In this document: piece after piece, positions 38,913-47,068 of the stretch
Layout: each line of letters opens with the position of its first letter
How positions within the stretch are numbered: position 1 is the stretch's first letter
Source: Prevotella sp.
GTDB taxonomy: Bacteria > Bacillota > Clostridia > Oscillospirales > Ruminococcaceae
Assembly (NCBI GenBank): GCA_023663025.1
Contig: JAMPIC010000002.1
Span: 24,739 to 88,738, forward strand
Direction of reading: 5' to 3'
Length of the DNA: 64,000 nt
The notes under the pieces: generated by a model
The model's input: the letters and a program-made list of their open reading frames with translations, nothing else
Databases searched by the model: none
Told to the model about the DNA's origin: nothing
Program-made: the position numbers and the translations under genes

Positions 38913-39542
38913 ATACATATTTTTAAACACGGAAAATATCCGAAACGCGCCGCCGCGGCTTTTGCGGCGGTATCCGTGCTTGCGCTTTCGTCCTGCGGCG
39001 GGAACGCGGGAATACGGTCAAAGACGCCCGAGCTGAACGTCCCCTTTGAAACGGAAGTGAAAATTCAGGCGGGAGAACTGGAGATAAGCGGAGACCTGAA
39101 ACGCTATGGAACGGGCATATGGGCAATGCGCGCCGAAGCTCCCGAAACCTTGGCGGGATTGGAGATCGTCTACGGGGACGAGGGCGTAAAGGCAAGCTTG
39201 GGCGAGCTTTCGCTGGATATCCCCATGGAAAATTTAAACGACGGAGCGGTGTTCGCCCGTCTTTTCAAGGCGGTGGACAGCGCGGCTGCGGCTGAGGAGC
39301 TTTCCTGCGCGGATACGGCGGACGGAAAGGTCTTTTCGGGAACGTTCGCGGGAGGAGAGTATTCCATAACCTTTGACCCCGAGACCCTTGCCCCGGTAAG
39401 GATAGACATTCCCGGCGCGGGCATATGCGGCGAGTTTGAGAATTTCCGCGTTATCACCGGAGAGCCTGCCGCAAGCGAAACGGCGGTCTCCGAAACAGCT
39501 GCGGGACAGTCCGAAACCGTACAAGCCGCAGGAGAAGAATAA
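38913..39542 (+). CDS. putative lipoprotein with non-canonical start
   Basis: An exported lipoprotein of about 209 residues, family not recognised. It has a basic N-terminus (HIFKHGKYPKR), hydrophobic stretch AAAAFAAVSVLALSSC and lipobox LSSC followed by GG. The mature part has an SGTFAGGEYSITFDP segment recalling lipoprotein folds of the LolA/DUF family and an acidic Thr/Ser/Ala-rich tail. In this frame there is no ATG, GTG or TTG near the GGAGG at 38901-38905; an ATA at 38913 lies at ideal spacing (7 bp) and an ATT at 38907 is too close. The real start is therefore uncertain. It follows the nnr gene without a clear terminator. Confidence 0.7.
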   Translation: MHIFKHGKYPKRAAAAFAAVSVLALSSCGGNAGIRSKTPELNVPFETEVKIQAGELEISGDLKRYGTGIWAMRAEAPETLAGLEIVYGDEGVKASLGELSLDIPMENLNDGAVFARLFKAVDSAAAAEELSCADTADGKVFSGTFAGGEYSITFDPETLAPVRIDIPGAGICGEFENFRVITGEPAASETAVSETAAGQSETVQAAGEE

Positions 39543-39597
39543 GGGTTACAACACGATTACAAATTGTTAAGTAAAGGTTAAAAGTGATAAAAAGCAC

Positions 39598-39625
39598 TTG
39601 CTTTCTTTGTCTATTGTGCTATAAT
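39598..39625 (+). promoter_or_regulatory. promoter of the DUF4358-like lipoprotein gene
   Basis: TTGCTT (39598-39603), 16 bp, TATAAT (39620-39625). Confidence 0.7.
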
Positions 39626-39684
39626 AATGATGTCCGCAGAAATTTTGCGGGAAGTCGATCTTGAAAGGAAAAAAATACTGTAAT

Positions 39685-40314
39685 ATGTATCCGAAAAATA
39701 TAAAAAAAGCGGCGGCGGCAATATCAGTCCTTGTGATGAGCGCGGCTCTGCTTGCATCTTGCGGAGGGGACGGAGACGGGGATCAGTCCTCCGCGACATC
39801 GGAAACTTCCTCGGCTACGGAAACCGGCGCAAGCGAAACTGCGGACGTAATTCCCAACGATACCGTCACGGAAACCGACGGGACGGATTCCGCGGAAAAC
39901 GGGGACGGTTCGGAGACAGATGCCGAAAATCCTTTGCAGCCCCTTGCGGACGCGGCACTGTCCGTAGGCGAGTGGCCGATGCTTTGGGAAGTTACAGACC
40001 CCATGATGCTTTCCGACTTTTTCCTGCTTGACGCGGAAAACGAAAATTACCGCGGTATGATAGTGCTTCAGTGTCCCATGAGTACGCCGATGACCGAGGT
40101 CATCATAATTGAAGCGGAGGACGCGGAGTCCGCCCGAGCCGACCTTGAAGCACGCAGAAATAAAGCCATAGAACAGGACGCTTTCTACCCCAATGACGTT
40201 GACGCCGCCAATGCCTCCATTATCGGTACGGAGGGCGATTACGCTTACTTTATTCTTTCCGACAACGCGCCGGAGGCGGAAACCGCTCTGACCGAGGCTA
40301 TCAAAACTCTTTGA
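39685..40314 (+). CDS. lipoprotein, DUF4358-like
   Basis: A 209-residue lipoprotein with signal peptide KNIKKAAAAISVLVMSAALL, lipobox LASC and an acidic, Ser/Thr-rich linker (about 30-80). The folded part (PMMLSDFFLLDAENENYRGM, VLQCPMSTPMTEVIIIEAED) resembles the DUF4358 family of Clostridia (from memory). ATG 39685 is about 15 bp from AAAGGA; a TTG at 39661 gives an 8-residue longer alternative. The function is unknown; it is anchored outside the membrane. Confidence 0.75.
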   Translation: MYPKNIKKAAAAISVLVMSAALLASCGGDGDGDQSSATSETSSATETGASETADVIPNDTVTETDGTDSAENGDGSETDAENPLQPLADAALSVGEWPMLWEVTDPMMLSDFFLLDAENENYRGMIVLQCPMSTPMTEVIIIEAEDAESARADLEARRNKAIEQDAFYPNDVDAANASIIGTEGDYAYFILSDNAPEAETALTEAIKTL

Positions 40315-40347
40315 CATCAAGTCTTACACGTTTTTCTTTCCCCCGCT

Positions 40348-40385
40348 GCGCCGTATGAACGTCCCCGTTTGTACGGCGCGGCTTT
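40348..40385 (+). terminator. terminator after the DUF4358-like gene
   Basis: Stem GCGCCGTA/TACGGCGC with a loop of about 16 bases, followed by GGCTTTCTT. Confidence 0.6.
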
Positions 40386-40470
40386 CTTGAACGGGAGTTT
40401 TTATATTGCTATTGTTTTTTTCCGCGCAATGTGCTATACTTTTAATAGAACGTTAACGGAGGAATCTGTT

Positions 40471-41418
40471 TTGTATAGATCAAAGAAAATTGACCGTTTT
40501 CCCTGCGCCGTTTTTTTGACGGCGTCAATGCTATGCGGCTGCCTGCTCTGCGGCTGCACCGAGATAGACGAGGACGTACCCGCGCCCGTTATGGCGACGG
40601 TTGTCAGCGAAAAGCCCTATCCCGTAAACGCAGGCTCTCTTATCTTTGAAGAAGCTCCCGCGACGGTGGGATCGCTTTCCCCCGCTGTTACGGAAATAAT
40701 CTGCGAGCTTGGCTTCGCGGACAGGCTTACGGGCAGAAGCGAATACTGCCTTTACCCCGAAAGCGTCTCCGACAGAGCCGTCCTCGGTTCGGCGGCAAAT
40801 CCCGACGCGGACGCCGTTATCGAGTCCGCCCCCGAGCTGCTCATATCGCTCAGTCCCATAGCCAAAAAGGACATCACCGCCATCGAAGCGGCGGGTACGC
40901 GGGTGTGGATAATCTCCCCTCCCCAGTCGGTTGAAGACCTTTACCGCTGCTATGAGAACATAGCAGCCGTTTTCGGCGGAAAACTCAACAGCGCGGCTGC
41001 CGCCGAGGACGCCCTCGAGCCTTTGAAAAAAGCTGTTCACGATGCGGAGGGTTCGATGGAAAGCTTTGTGTATATAATGTCTCCCGAGCTGGCGGCGGCT
41101 TCGGATTCCACTTTTGCGGGGAATTTCTTTTCCTGTTTCGGAAAGAACGCGGCGGGAGGCGGAGAGGATATCTCCATGACCGCCGAGGAGCTTCTCGATC
41201 TTGACCCGCATTGGCTGATCCTTCCCGATTCGGTGAGCATATATGAGCTGCCCGAGGAAACGTCGGGACTGTCGGCGATAAAAAGCGGACGGGTAATTGT
41301 TCTGGACGACGAGGTGCTGGAGCGGATAGAACGCCCCACGTCGCGGCTGGACAAGGCGGTTTATGACATACTGGAGCAGATAGAGGAGATCGGAAACGGT
41401 ACGGATACGAATGAATAA
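40471..41418 (+). CDS. ABC transporter substrate-binding lipoprotein (BtuF/FhuD type)
   Basis: Extracellular binding protein for a metal chelate such as cobalamin, haem or siderophore. It starts at TTG 40471, eight bases after ACGGAGG, has the hydrophobic signal LTASMLCGCLLCGC with lipobox LCGC, and 315 residues in total. The fold is shown by APATVGSLSPAVTEIICELG, the long helix region and the C-terminal HWLILPDSV. The two-lobed type III binding-protein pattern fits, but the ligand is not decided. No permease or ATPase gene adjoins. Confidence 0.88.
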   Translation: MYRSKKIDRFPCAVFLTASMLCGCLLCGCTEIDEDVPAPVMATVVSEKPYPVNAGSLIFEEAPATVGSLSPAVTEIICELGFADRLTGRSEYCLYPESVSDRAVLGSAANPDADAVIESAPELLISLSPIAKKDITAIEAAGTRVWIISPPQSVEDLYRCYENIAAVFGGKLNSAAAAEDALEPLKKAVHDAEGSMESFVYIMSPELAAASDSTFAGNFFSCFGKNAAGGGEDISMTAEELLDLDPHWLILPDSVSIYELPEETSGLSAIKSGRVIVLDDEVLERIERPTSRLDKAVYDILEQIEEIGNGTDTNE

Positions 41419-41423
41419 GGCGC

Positions 41424-41454
41424 GGCGGAGAAATTTTTGTTTTTCCGCCCTTTT
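41424..41454 (+). terminator. terminator after the binding-protein gene
   Basis: GGCGGA/TCCGCC stem with an AT-rich loop, followed by CTTTTCG. Confidence 0.65.
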
Positions 41455-41459
41455 CGCTA

Positions 41460-41488
41460 TTGACATTGACAAAAATATACTATATAAT
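41460..41488 (+). promoter_or_regulatory. promoter of greA-lysS
   Basis: TTGACA (41460-41465), 17 bp, TATAAT (41483-41488). A second TTGACA overlaps at 41466-41471 but is badly spaced. Confidence 0.82.
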
Positions 41489-41532
41489 AAAACTTTAGGA
41501 TAATCATTTTACACGGAAAGGATTGGATCGAA

Positions 41533-42009
41533 ATGGCTGTAAAAAAAGTCAGAATGTCCGCGGAGGGCTATAAAAAGCTTGAATCGGAGCTGGAATATCT
41601 CATTACCGTAAGGCGCGCGGAGGTCGCCCAGAAGCTCAAAGAGGCAAGAGCGTTCGGAGACCTTTCCGAAAACGCCGAGTACGACGAGGCTAAAAACGAA
41701 CAGGGTATCCTGGAGGCAAAGATTCAGGAAATGGAGCTTACCATCGCGAACGCCGTGGTTGTGGACGAGTCGGAGCTGTCCAATGACGAAGTGGGAGTAG
41801 GCTCCGTGGTAACTCTCAAAGACCTTGAAATGGACGAGGAAATGACCCTGCAGATAGTAGGCTCTACGGAAGCCGATCCCGAAAACAACAAAATTTCCGA
41901 AGAAGCTCCCATAGGCATCGCCGCGCTGAAGAAAAAGGTGGGGGACATTATCGAGGTGGAAGCTCCCGTAGGTATCATTAAGATGGAAATTCTCGGCATA
42001 GGCAAGTAA
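41533..42009 (+). CDS. greA: transcription elongation factor GreA
   Basis: Stimulates transcript cleavage by stalled RNA polymerase. The 158-residue protein has the N-terminal coiled coil, with ARAFGDLSENAEYDEAKNEQ at its tip carrying the conserved acidic residues, and the C-terminal FKBP-like domain (GSVVTLKDLEMDEEMTLQIV, ISEEAPIGIAALKKKVGDII). GGAAAGGA precedes the ATG. It is followed by a MITE-like element and then lysS, the standard partner. Confidence 0.98.
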   Translation: MAVKKVRMSAEGYKKLESELEYLITVRRAEVAQKLKEARAFGDLSENAEYDEAKNEQGILEAKIQEMELTIANAVVVDESELSNDEVGVGSVVTLKDLEMDEEMTLQIVGSTEADPENNKISEEAPIGIAALKKKVGDIIEVEAPVGIIKMEILGIGK

Positions 42010-42024
42010 GCCGCCGGGACTTAT

Positions 42025-42183
42025 AACCTGTTCACATAGAAATTGTGTGCGGATTTTCGGCAAGATTTTGTCGATGACAAGGCAAAAATCCGCAGGCATA
42101 CTTGCGTATGGCAAGGATTTTTAACGCAGTCAGCGGCAAAAGATTGCCGAAAAGACGTCCGCATATTTCTATGCGAACAGGTT
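42025..42183. mobile_element. MITE-like element between greA and lysS
   Basis: A 159-bp segment with long imperfect terminal inverted repeats: AACCTGTTCACATAGAAAT at the left and ATTTCTATGCGAACAGGTT at the right, extending inward through TGCGGA and TTTTCGGCAA/TTGCCGAAAA. Flanks TTAT and TTAT could be target duplications. There is no transposase. The middle (GCAAAAATCCGCAGGCATAC and CAAGGATTTTTAACGCAGTC) is itself palindromic. It adds an in-frame, untranslated-looking extension to the lysS frame. Confidence 0.7.
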
Positions 42184-42212
42184 TTATATTCATAAGGAAA
42201 GGAAAGTTAAAA

Positions 42213-43793
42213 ATGTCCGAGGAAAACCGGGCCGCTGCGCCCGAAGAAGAAAACGAACAGACCGAGCAGGATATACACGTCCTGAAAAAGATAAGGATAG
42301 ACAAGCTTGACGAACTAAAAGCGGCGGGGAAAAATCCCTACGAGATCACGAAGTACGGCGTGACCGTATCCAATGCGGAGCTGAGAAAGGCGTACGAGGA
42401 GAACGAAGCCAAGGCGATGTCCGAAGCGGGCGGGGACGAGGAAAAGCTCAAAGCCGCTCTCGAAGCCTCCCGCATAAACGTTAAGATCGCGGGACGTATC
42501 ATGTCCTGGCGGGATATGGGCAAGGCGAACTTTATAGACGTCCGCGACGGCAGCGACCGTATGCAGGTGTACGTCCGCATGAACGATATCGGCGCGGAGG
42601 AATTCGCCGAGTTCAAAAAGTGGGACATCGGCGATATCGTAGGCGTGGAGGGCTTCGCTTTCCGCACACGCAAGGGCGAGATATCGGTACACGCCCAAAA
42701 GATAGAGCTGCTGTCAAAGTCCCTGCTGCCCCTGCCCGAAAAATGGCACGGCTTGAAGGATCAGGATATGCGCTACCGTCAGCGTTATGTCGACCTTATC
42801 TGCAACCCCGACGTTAAGCGCACGTTTGTGAACAGAAGCCGTATCCTCCGCGAGATAAGGAATTTCCTTGACGGCAGAGGATACATCGAGGTGGACACAC
42901 CCGTCCTCCACACCCTTGAAATAGGCGCGGCGGCGCGTCCGTTCAAGACCCACCACAACGCTCTCGATCTGGATATGTACCTGCGCATCGAGACGGAGCT
43001 GTACCTGAAACGTCTTATCGTGGGCGGCTTCGACAGGGTTTACGAGGTGGGACGCATCTTCCGCAACGAGGGTATGGATACCTCTCACAACCCCGAATTT
43101 ACAACCATTGAGATGTATCAGGCGTACACAGACTACAAGGGCATGATGGATCTCATCGAGGAGATGTACCGCGAGCTTGCGCTGAAAATATGCGGCACAG
43201 GCGTGGTTTCATATCAGGGTACGGATATCGACCTTGCTTCCCCCTGGGAAAGGCTTACCATGGCGGAGTCTGTCAAAAAGTACGCGGGAGTGGACTATAA
43301 CGACTGGGCGGACGACGAAGCCGCCAGAGCCTGCGCAAAGGCTAAGGGCGTAGAAGTTGAGGAGGGCGCGTCCGCCACAAAGGGACACGTTCTTATCGCT
43401 TTCTTCGACGCTTTCGTGGAGGACAAGCTGGTGCAGCCGACCATCATCTACGACTACCCCGTGGAAAATTCTCCATTGGCAAAGAGAAAGCCCTCCGATC
43501 CCGCCTTTACAGAAAGGTTTGAGTACTTTATCTGCTGCCGGGAAATGGGCAACGCTTTTTCCGAGCTTAACGATCCCATCGACCAGAGGGAACGTTTCGA
43601 GAAGCAGGCCGCCGCGAAACGGGCGCAGGGGGCGAACGCCTCCGTAGACGAGGATTTCGTTACCGCGCTGGAATACGGTATGCCCCCCACGGGCGGATTG
43701 GGACTGGGTCTGGACAGGTTGGTAATGCTTCTGACAGACAGCGCGTCGATCAGGGACGTGCTGCTGTTCCCCACAATGAAGCCTATAGAATAA
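42213..43793 (+). CDS. lysS: lysyl-tRNA synthetase, class II
   Basis: Charges tRNA-Lys. From ATG 42213 (after AAAGGAAAG) the protein has 526 residues. An acidic lead segment is followed by the anticodon-binding OB fold (NVKIAGRIMSWRDMGKANFI near 90-110) and the class II core, with motif 2 FRNEGMDTSHNPEFTTIEMY and motif 3 MPPTGGLGLGLDRLVMLLTD. A longer frame from 42102 would be coded by the inserted repeat and is rejected. It is cotranscribed with greA. Confidence 0.97.
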   Translation: MSEENRAAAPEEENEQTEQDIHVLKKIRIDKLDELKAAGKNPYEITKYGVTVSNAELRKAYEENEAKAMSEAGGDEEKLKAALEASRINVKIAGRIMSWRDMGKANFIDVRDGSDRMQVYVRMNDIGAEEFAEFKKWDIGDIVGVEGFAFRTRKGEISVHAQKIELLSKSLLPLPEKWHGLKDQDMRYRQRYVDLICNPDVKRTFVNRSRILREIRNFLDGRGYIEVDTPVLHTLEIGAAARPFKTHHNALDLDMYLRIETELYLKRLIVGGFDRVYEVGRIFRNEGMDTSHNPEFTTIEMYQAYTDYKGMMDLIEEMYRELALKICGTGVVSYQGTDIDLASPWERLTMAESVKKYAGVDYNDWADDEAARACAKAKGVEVEEGASATKGHVLIAFFDAFVEDKLVQPTIIYDYPVENSPLAKRKPSDPAFTERFEYFICCREMGNAFSELNDPIDQRERFEKQAAAKRAQGANASVDEDFVTALEYGMPPTGGLGLGLDRLVMLLTDSASIRDVLLFPTMKPIE

Positions 43794-43799
43794 AGATTG

Positions 43800-43838
43800 T
43801 CCCCGATAAGAACGGAAAAGGTTCTTATCGGGGATTTT
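43800..43838 (+). terminator. terminator after lysS
   Basis: Perfect 13-bp stem CCCCGATAAGAAC/GTTCTTATCGGGG with a short loop, followed by ATTTTG. Confidence 0.9.
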
Positions 43839-43849
43839 GCGGGAGTGCA

Positions 43850-43990
43850 AATTGCCGTTTTGTTTGGCGGGAATTCCGAACCAAACGGCAGTTTAGTTTT
43901 TACAGCCGAGAGGAGAGCACTCCAAGGACTGAGCCTTTACCCTTATTGGCAAACTCTGTCAATAAGGGTAAATTGCTCCGCGGGTAACAA
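43850..43990. repeat. hairpin repeats between lysS and noc
   Basis: A palindrome around TGCCGTTTTGTTTGG...CCAAACGGCA (43852-43893), then ACCCTTATTGGCAAACTCTG with TAAGGGTAAATTGCT and CGGGTAACAA. The second block is the reverse of the one at 32241-32285. Confidence 0.7.
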
Positions 43991-44026
43991 TACTTCTATA
44001 CCGTTACTTGTCAAAACCGTCCGTTT

Positions 44027-44821
44027 TTATTTTGTCGGTATCCTGACAATGTACTCGATATAGTCGTCGTCCTGAATTTTTTTGGAATCGGCGTTTATCC
44101 CCGCCGCTTTCATCATCTCGATTGCTTTATTTATGGTGTTGACGAACAGCCGCACGTCCTTGAACGCCGCGCTGCGCCGTTTCATGTCAGCGAAATTCCG
44201 CTCCTTTTCGAGCAGTCCGTCTATGTAACGCTCGGTGTTCTCCACGTTCATCTTTCTTTCGTGAATGACCTCTATGGCGGCAAGCTGCTTTTGGGAATCC
44301 TCCAGCTTCAGCAGAGCGCGGGCGTGACGTTCGGTAAGACCGTACTCGGCGGCTTTTCCTTGAACGGGCTTGTCCAGCTTCAGCAGCCGCAGCTTATTCG
44401 CTATCGAGGATTGGGATTTTCCCAGCTTGACTGCTGCGTCCTCCTGGGTCATTCCGTAAAAATCTATCAGCCTTGCGATAGCCTCCGCTTCGTCAAAAAC
44501 GGACAGATCCCGCCGCTGAATATTTTCTATCAGAGCCATCACCGCCGAATTCCGTTCCGTCATTTCCACTTCGATGCAGGGGACAAATTCCAATCCCAGC
44601 AGCTTTGCCGCCCTTAAACGTCTTTCCCCCGCCACAAGCCGGAAACGCTCGTCCACCCTGCGGACGGTCAGAGGCTGTAATATTCCGTTCTGGCTTATAC
44701 TTTGCGCCAGCCCGTCGATATCGTCGAACTCGCGCCTCGGCTGATACGGATTGGGATCGATTCTGGTCGTTTCCACACGAATGACCTTGTTCAGAGTTTT
44801 TTCCTTGACAAGAAACGGCAT
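44027..44821 (-). CDS. noc: ParB-family nucleoid occlusion protein, Noc-like
   Basis: A 264-residue ParB homologue. It has the CTP-binding pocket motif GERRLRAAKLLG near residue 66, the ENIQRRDLSVFDEAEAIARL segment and the central helix-turn-helix DAAVKLGKSQSSIANKLRLL. It is third in the cluster parA-parB-noc. Noc proteins bind their own NBS sites and the membrane to keep FtsZ off the nucleoid; assignment as Noc rather than a second ParB rests on gene order and divergence from the true ParB next door. Ribosome site AAGGAAG. Confidence 0.82.
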   Translation of the reverse strand: MPFLVKEKTLNKVIRVETTRIDPNPYQPRREFDDIDGLAQSISQNGILQPLTVRRVDERFRLVAGERRLRAAKLLGLEFVPCIEVEMTERNSAVMALIENIQRRDLSVFDEAEAIARLIDFYGMTQEDAAVKLGKSQSSIANKLRLLKLDKPVQGKAAEYGLTERHARALLKLEDSQKQLAAIEVIHERKMNVENTERYIDGLLEKERNFADMKRRSAAFKDVRLFVNTINKAIEMMKAAGINADSKKIQDDDYIEYIVRIPTK

Positions 44822-44886
44822 AGCAACGCACTTCCTTTATATTTTTTCAGCGTTATTATACCATTTATATTTTCCGTAAAATGTCA

Positions 44887-44930
44887 AAACAGCGTGTTTG
44901 CTTAAATTTAAACAAACACGCTGTTTCCAT
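44887..44930 (-). terminator. terminator between parB and noc
   Basis: Perfect 14-bp stem AAACAGCGTGTTTG/CAAACACGCTGTTT with an AT-rich loop. On the minus strand TTGAC and TTTTAC follow. A TATAAT (minus strand, about 44855-44860) beyond it may give noc its own promoter. Confidence 0.75.
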
Positions 44931-44941
44931 ATCTTCTTTAC

Positions 44942-45814
44942 TTAATAGCACGTCAATCTGTCCGCAAGGTCGGCAAGCTCGTCCTTGGTATAAAAATCAA
45001 TAGTAAGCGTACCCTTTTCGCCGTCCTTGGAAAGGATCTTCACCTTTTTCTGCAAATGATCTTCAAGGCTCATCTGCATTTCGGTCATATAGCTTCTTTT
45101 CGATCTTTCCTCAGCTGTTTTCGGGACTGACTGTTTTTCTTCACCGTCGTCATCTCCCTTGTCCTGCTTTTCCGAAGCAAGCTTTTCTATGCCTCTGACG
45201 GTTATTTTTCCGTCTGCGGCAAGCTTAGCGATCTCCAGCATATCCTTCTCCGAATCCGCCGAAGCGATAGCCTTTGCCTGTCCTGCGGAAAGCTTGCCTT
45301 TTCTGAGCATTTCCACAATTTCCTCGGGAAGATTAAGCAGTCTCACCGAATTTGCGATAGTGGAGCGGGATTTGCCAACCGCCTTCGAGAGAGCCTCCTG
45401 CGTCATGCCGTACTCGTCCATAAGAGCGCGGTACGCTGCTGCTTCCTCCACGGGATTCAGATCCTGCCGCTGAATGTTTTCGATAAGCGCGATCTGAGCG
45501 GTTTCCTCGTCGCTGAAATCCTTTACGATAACTGGGACGTCGCTCATGCCCAGCATACGGCAGGCTCTCCAGCGGCGTTCTCCCGCCACTATCTGGTAGC
45601 CCTCCTCCATGGGACGGACAACTATCGGCTGGATAAGTCCATGCTGACGGATACTGTCCGCAAGCTCCGCGATCGCAGCCTCGTCGAAGTCCTGTCTGGG
45701 CTGCTTGCGATTGGGTTCGATCTCGGATATTCTCAACGTATGGGTATCTCCGCCCTCGGCGGCGTTGTCGCCGAAAAGCGCGTCAAGACCCATTCCCAAA
45801 CTTTTTTTCGCCAT
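44942..45814 (-). CDS. parB: chromosome partitioning protein ParB (Spo0J)
   Basis: CTP-dependent clamp that loads at parS and spreads to recruit SMC. The 290 residues have the start KKSLGMGLDALFGD, ISEIEPNRKQPRQDFDE, the CTPase motif GERRWRACRMLG, ENIQRQDLNPVEEAAAYRAL, the HTH ALSKAVGKSRSTIANSVRLL and a C-terminal dimerisation part. No close ribosome site is visible; a GGAAGGGGG lies about 30 bases upstream, with a parS palindrome between it and the ATG. Confidence 0.97.
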   Translation of the reverse strand: MAKKSLGMGLDALFGDNAAEGGDTHTLRISEIEPNRKQPRQDFDEAAIAELADSIRQHGLIQPIVVRPMEEGYQIVAGERRWRACRMLGMSDVPVIVKDFSDEETAQIALIENIQRQDLNPVEEAAAYRALMDEYGMTQEALSKAVGKSRSTIANSVRLLNLPEEIVEMLRKGKLSAGQAKAIASADSEKDMLEIAKLAADGKITVRGIEKLASEKQDKGDDDGEEKQSVPKTAEERSKRSYMTEMQMSLEDHLQKKVKILSKDGEKGTLTIDFYTKDELADLADRLTCY

Positions 45815-45826
45815 ATTTCATCAAAT

Positions 45827-45842
45827 TGTTCCACATGGAACA
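45827..45842. promoter_or_regulatory. parS site between parA and parB
   Basis: TGTTCCACATGGAACA, a perfect palindrome one substitution away from the site at 46741-46756. The consensus parS is TGTTTCACGTGAAACA. Confidence 0.88.
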
Positions 45843-45855
45843 ATTGTCCCCCTTC

Positions 45856-46653
45856 CTACTTTTTGGACGCGGCTAACGCTTTTTCGGCAGCCTTGTGACG
45901 TTTCAGCAGTTCTTCCGTAAAGCTTTCGTAAGCCTCCGCACCGCGGGAGTTTTTATCGTAGTACACGACGGGCTTCCCGAAGCTGGGAGCCTCGGAAATG
46001 CGCACGTTCCTCGGTATCACGGTTCTGAACATCTTTTTCGGGAAGTGCTTTTTGACCTCGCTCACAACCTGACTTGTAAGATTGAGCCGCCCGTCGAACA
46101 TTGTAAAAAGGATTCCCTCTATGTCTATGGTGGGATTGTACCGCTGCTTCACCAAGCGTATGGACTCCACAAGCTGGGAAAGTCCCTCCATCGCGAAATA
46201 CTCGCAGGTCATCGGCACGAGCACCGTATCGCAGGCGCACAGCGCGTTTACCGGGATAAGCGACAGCGACGGCGGACAGTCAAGCAGTATGTAATCGTAG
46301 TCCTGCCTTATAGTGAGAAGCTGCATTTTCATACGCTTCTGCATATTGTCCACCTCGATAAGCTCTATATCCGCAGCTGCAAGGGAGGACGTTGCGGGCA
46401 CAAGCCACACGTTCTCAAACTCGGTTTTTATGACGGCTTCCTGAATTCTGCGAAGTCCCAGAAGCGCGTCGTAAGTGGATATCCCCACATTTTTTTTGCG
46501 GATACCGAATCCGCTGGTTGTATTTCCCTGAGCGTCCATGTCCACGCACAGGACTTTTTTCTTTCTTTGTCCCAGACATGCCGCAAGATTTACCACGGTC
46601 GTGGATTTTCCCACGCCGCCCTTTTGATTTGCGACAGCAATAACAATCGCCAT
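45856..46653 (-). CDS. parA: chromosome partitioning ATPase ParA (Soj)
   Basis: Deviant Walker-type ATPase that works with ParB in origin segregation and DnaA control. From ATG 46653 (after GGAAGA) it has 265 residues, with the P-loop NQKGGVGKSTTVVNLAACLG, VDMDAQGN, LLDCPPSLSLIPVNAL and the late FRTVIPRNVRISEAPSFGKP. No extra N-terminal HTH, so it is a chromosomal Soj type. Confidence 0.97.
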   Translation of the reverse strand: MAIVIAVANQKGGVGKSTTVVNLAACLGQRKKKVLCVDMDAQGNTTSGFGIRKKNVGISTYDALLGLRRIQEAVIKTEFENVWLVPATSSLAAADIELIEVDNMQKRMKMQLLTIRQDYDYILLDCPPSLSLIPVNALCACDTVLVPMTCEYFAMEGLSQLVESIRLVKQRYNPTIDIEGILFTMFDGRLNLTSQVVSEVKKHFPKKMFRTVIPRNVRISEAPSFGKPVVYYDKNSRGAEAYESFTEELLKRHKAAEKALAASKK

Positions 46654-46684
46654 GGCAGTCTTCCTTTCGGTTTCAATAAATATA

Positions 46685-46713
46685 ATTATACCATATTCTG
46701 TACTGAATTGCAA
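46685..46713 (-). promoter_or_regulatory. promoter of parA-parB
   Basis: On the minus strand TTGCAA (46713-46708), 17 bp, TATAAT (46690-46685). A parS site lies 28 bp upstream of it. Confidence 0.8.
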
Positions 46714-46740
46714 TACAATTTACAAATAAATATTAAAAAT

Positions 46741-46756
46741 TGTTCCACGTGGAACA
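46741..46756. promoter_or_regulatory. parS site upstream of parA
   Basis: TGTTCCACGTGGAACA, a perfect 16-bp palindrome close to the consensus parS. Presence of parS indicates that this region lies in the origin half of the chromosome. Confidence 0.92.
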
Positions 46757-46813
46757 ATAAGCAGTTATCGATAGGAACGGTAAATTGTTGTTTATATGTG
46801 TATGATCTGGTTA

Positions 46814-46972
46814 CTGTAGGGCGGGGGCTTGCTCCCGCCTAAATAGGTTTGCGGTAAAATTCTGTAGGGGACGGGTTTCCCGTCCCGCTGGTTACGTGAC
46901 CTGCGGGCGGGGAGACCCCGCCCCTACGAACATCGTTGCAGAAACAGGCGGGAGCAAGCCCCCGTTCTACAG
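46814..46972. repeat. nested palindromic REP-like element
   Basis: Outer arms CTGTAGGGCGGGGGCTTGCT...AGCAAGCCCCCGTTCTACAG enclose two inner hairpins (GGACGGG/CCCGTCC and GGCGGGGAGACCCCGCCCC). The inner block TCTGTAGGGGACGGGTTTCC is repeated exactly at 57449-57468. The 312-bp gap 46757-47068 contains nothing else. Confidence 0.8.
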
Positions 46973-47068
46973 TTGCCGAAAAATTATACGCTAAATTACA
47001 ATTTAACATCTTTTCATAGCAAATCAATCACCAATCAGAAAAAGCAATATCAAGGAAGTGCATATTCG

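Noticed and set aside
42102..42212. 37-residue N-terminal extension of lysyl-tRNA synthetase
   Set aside because: It would be coded by the MITE-like element; the ATG at 42213 has the ribosome site and matches the usual N-terminus.
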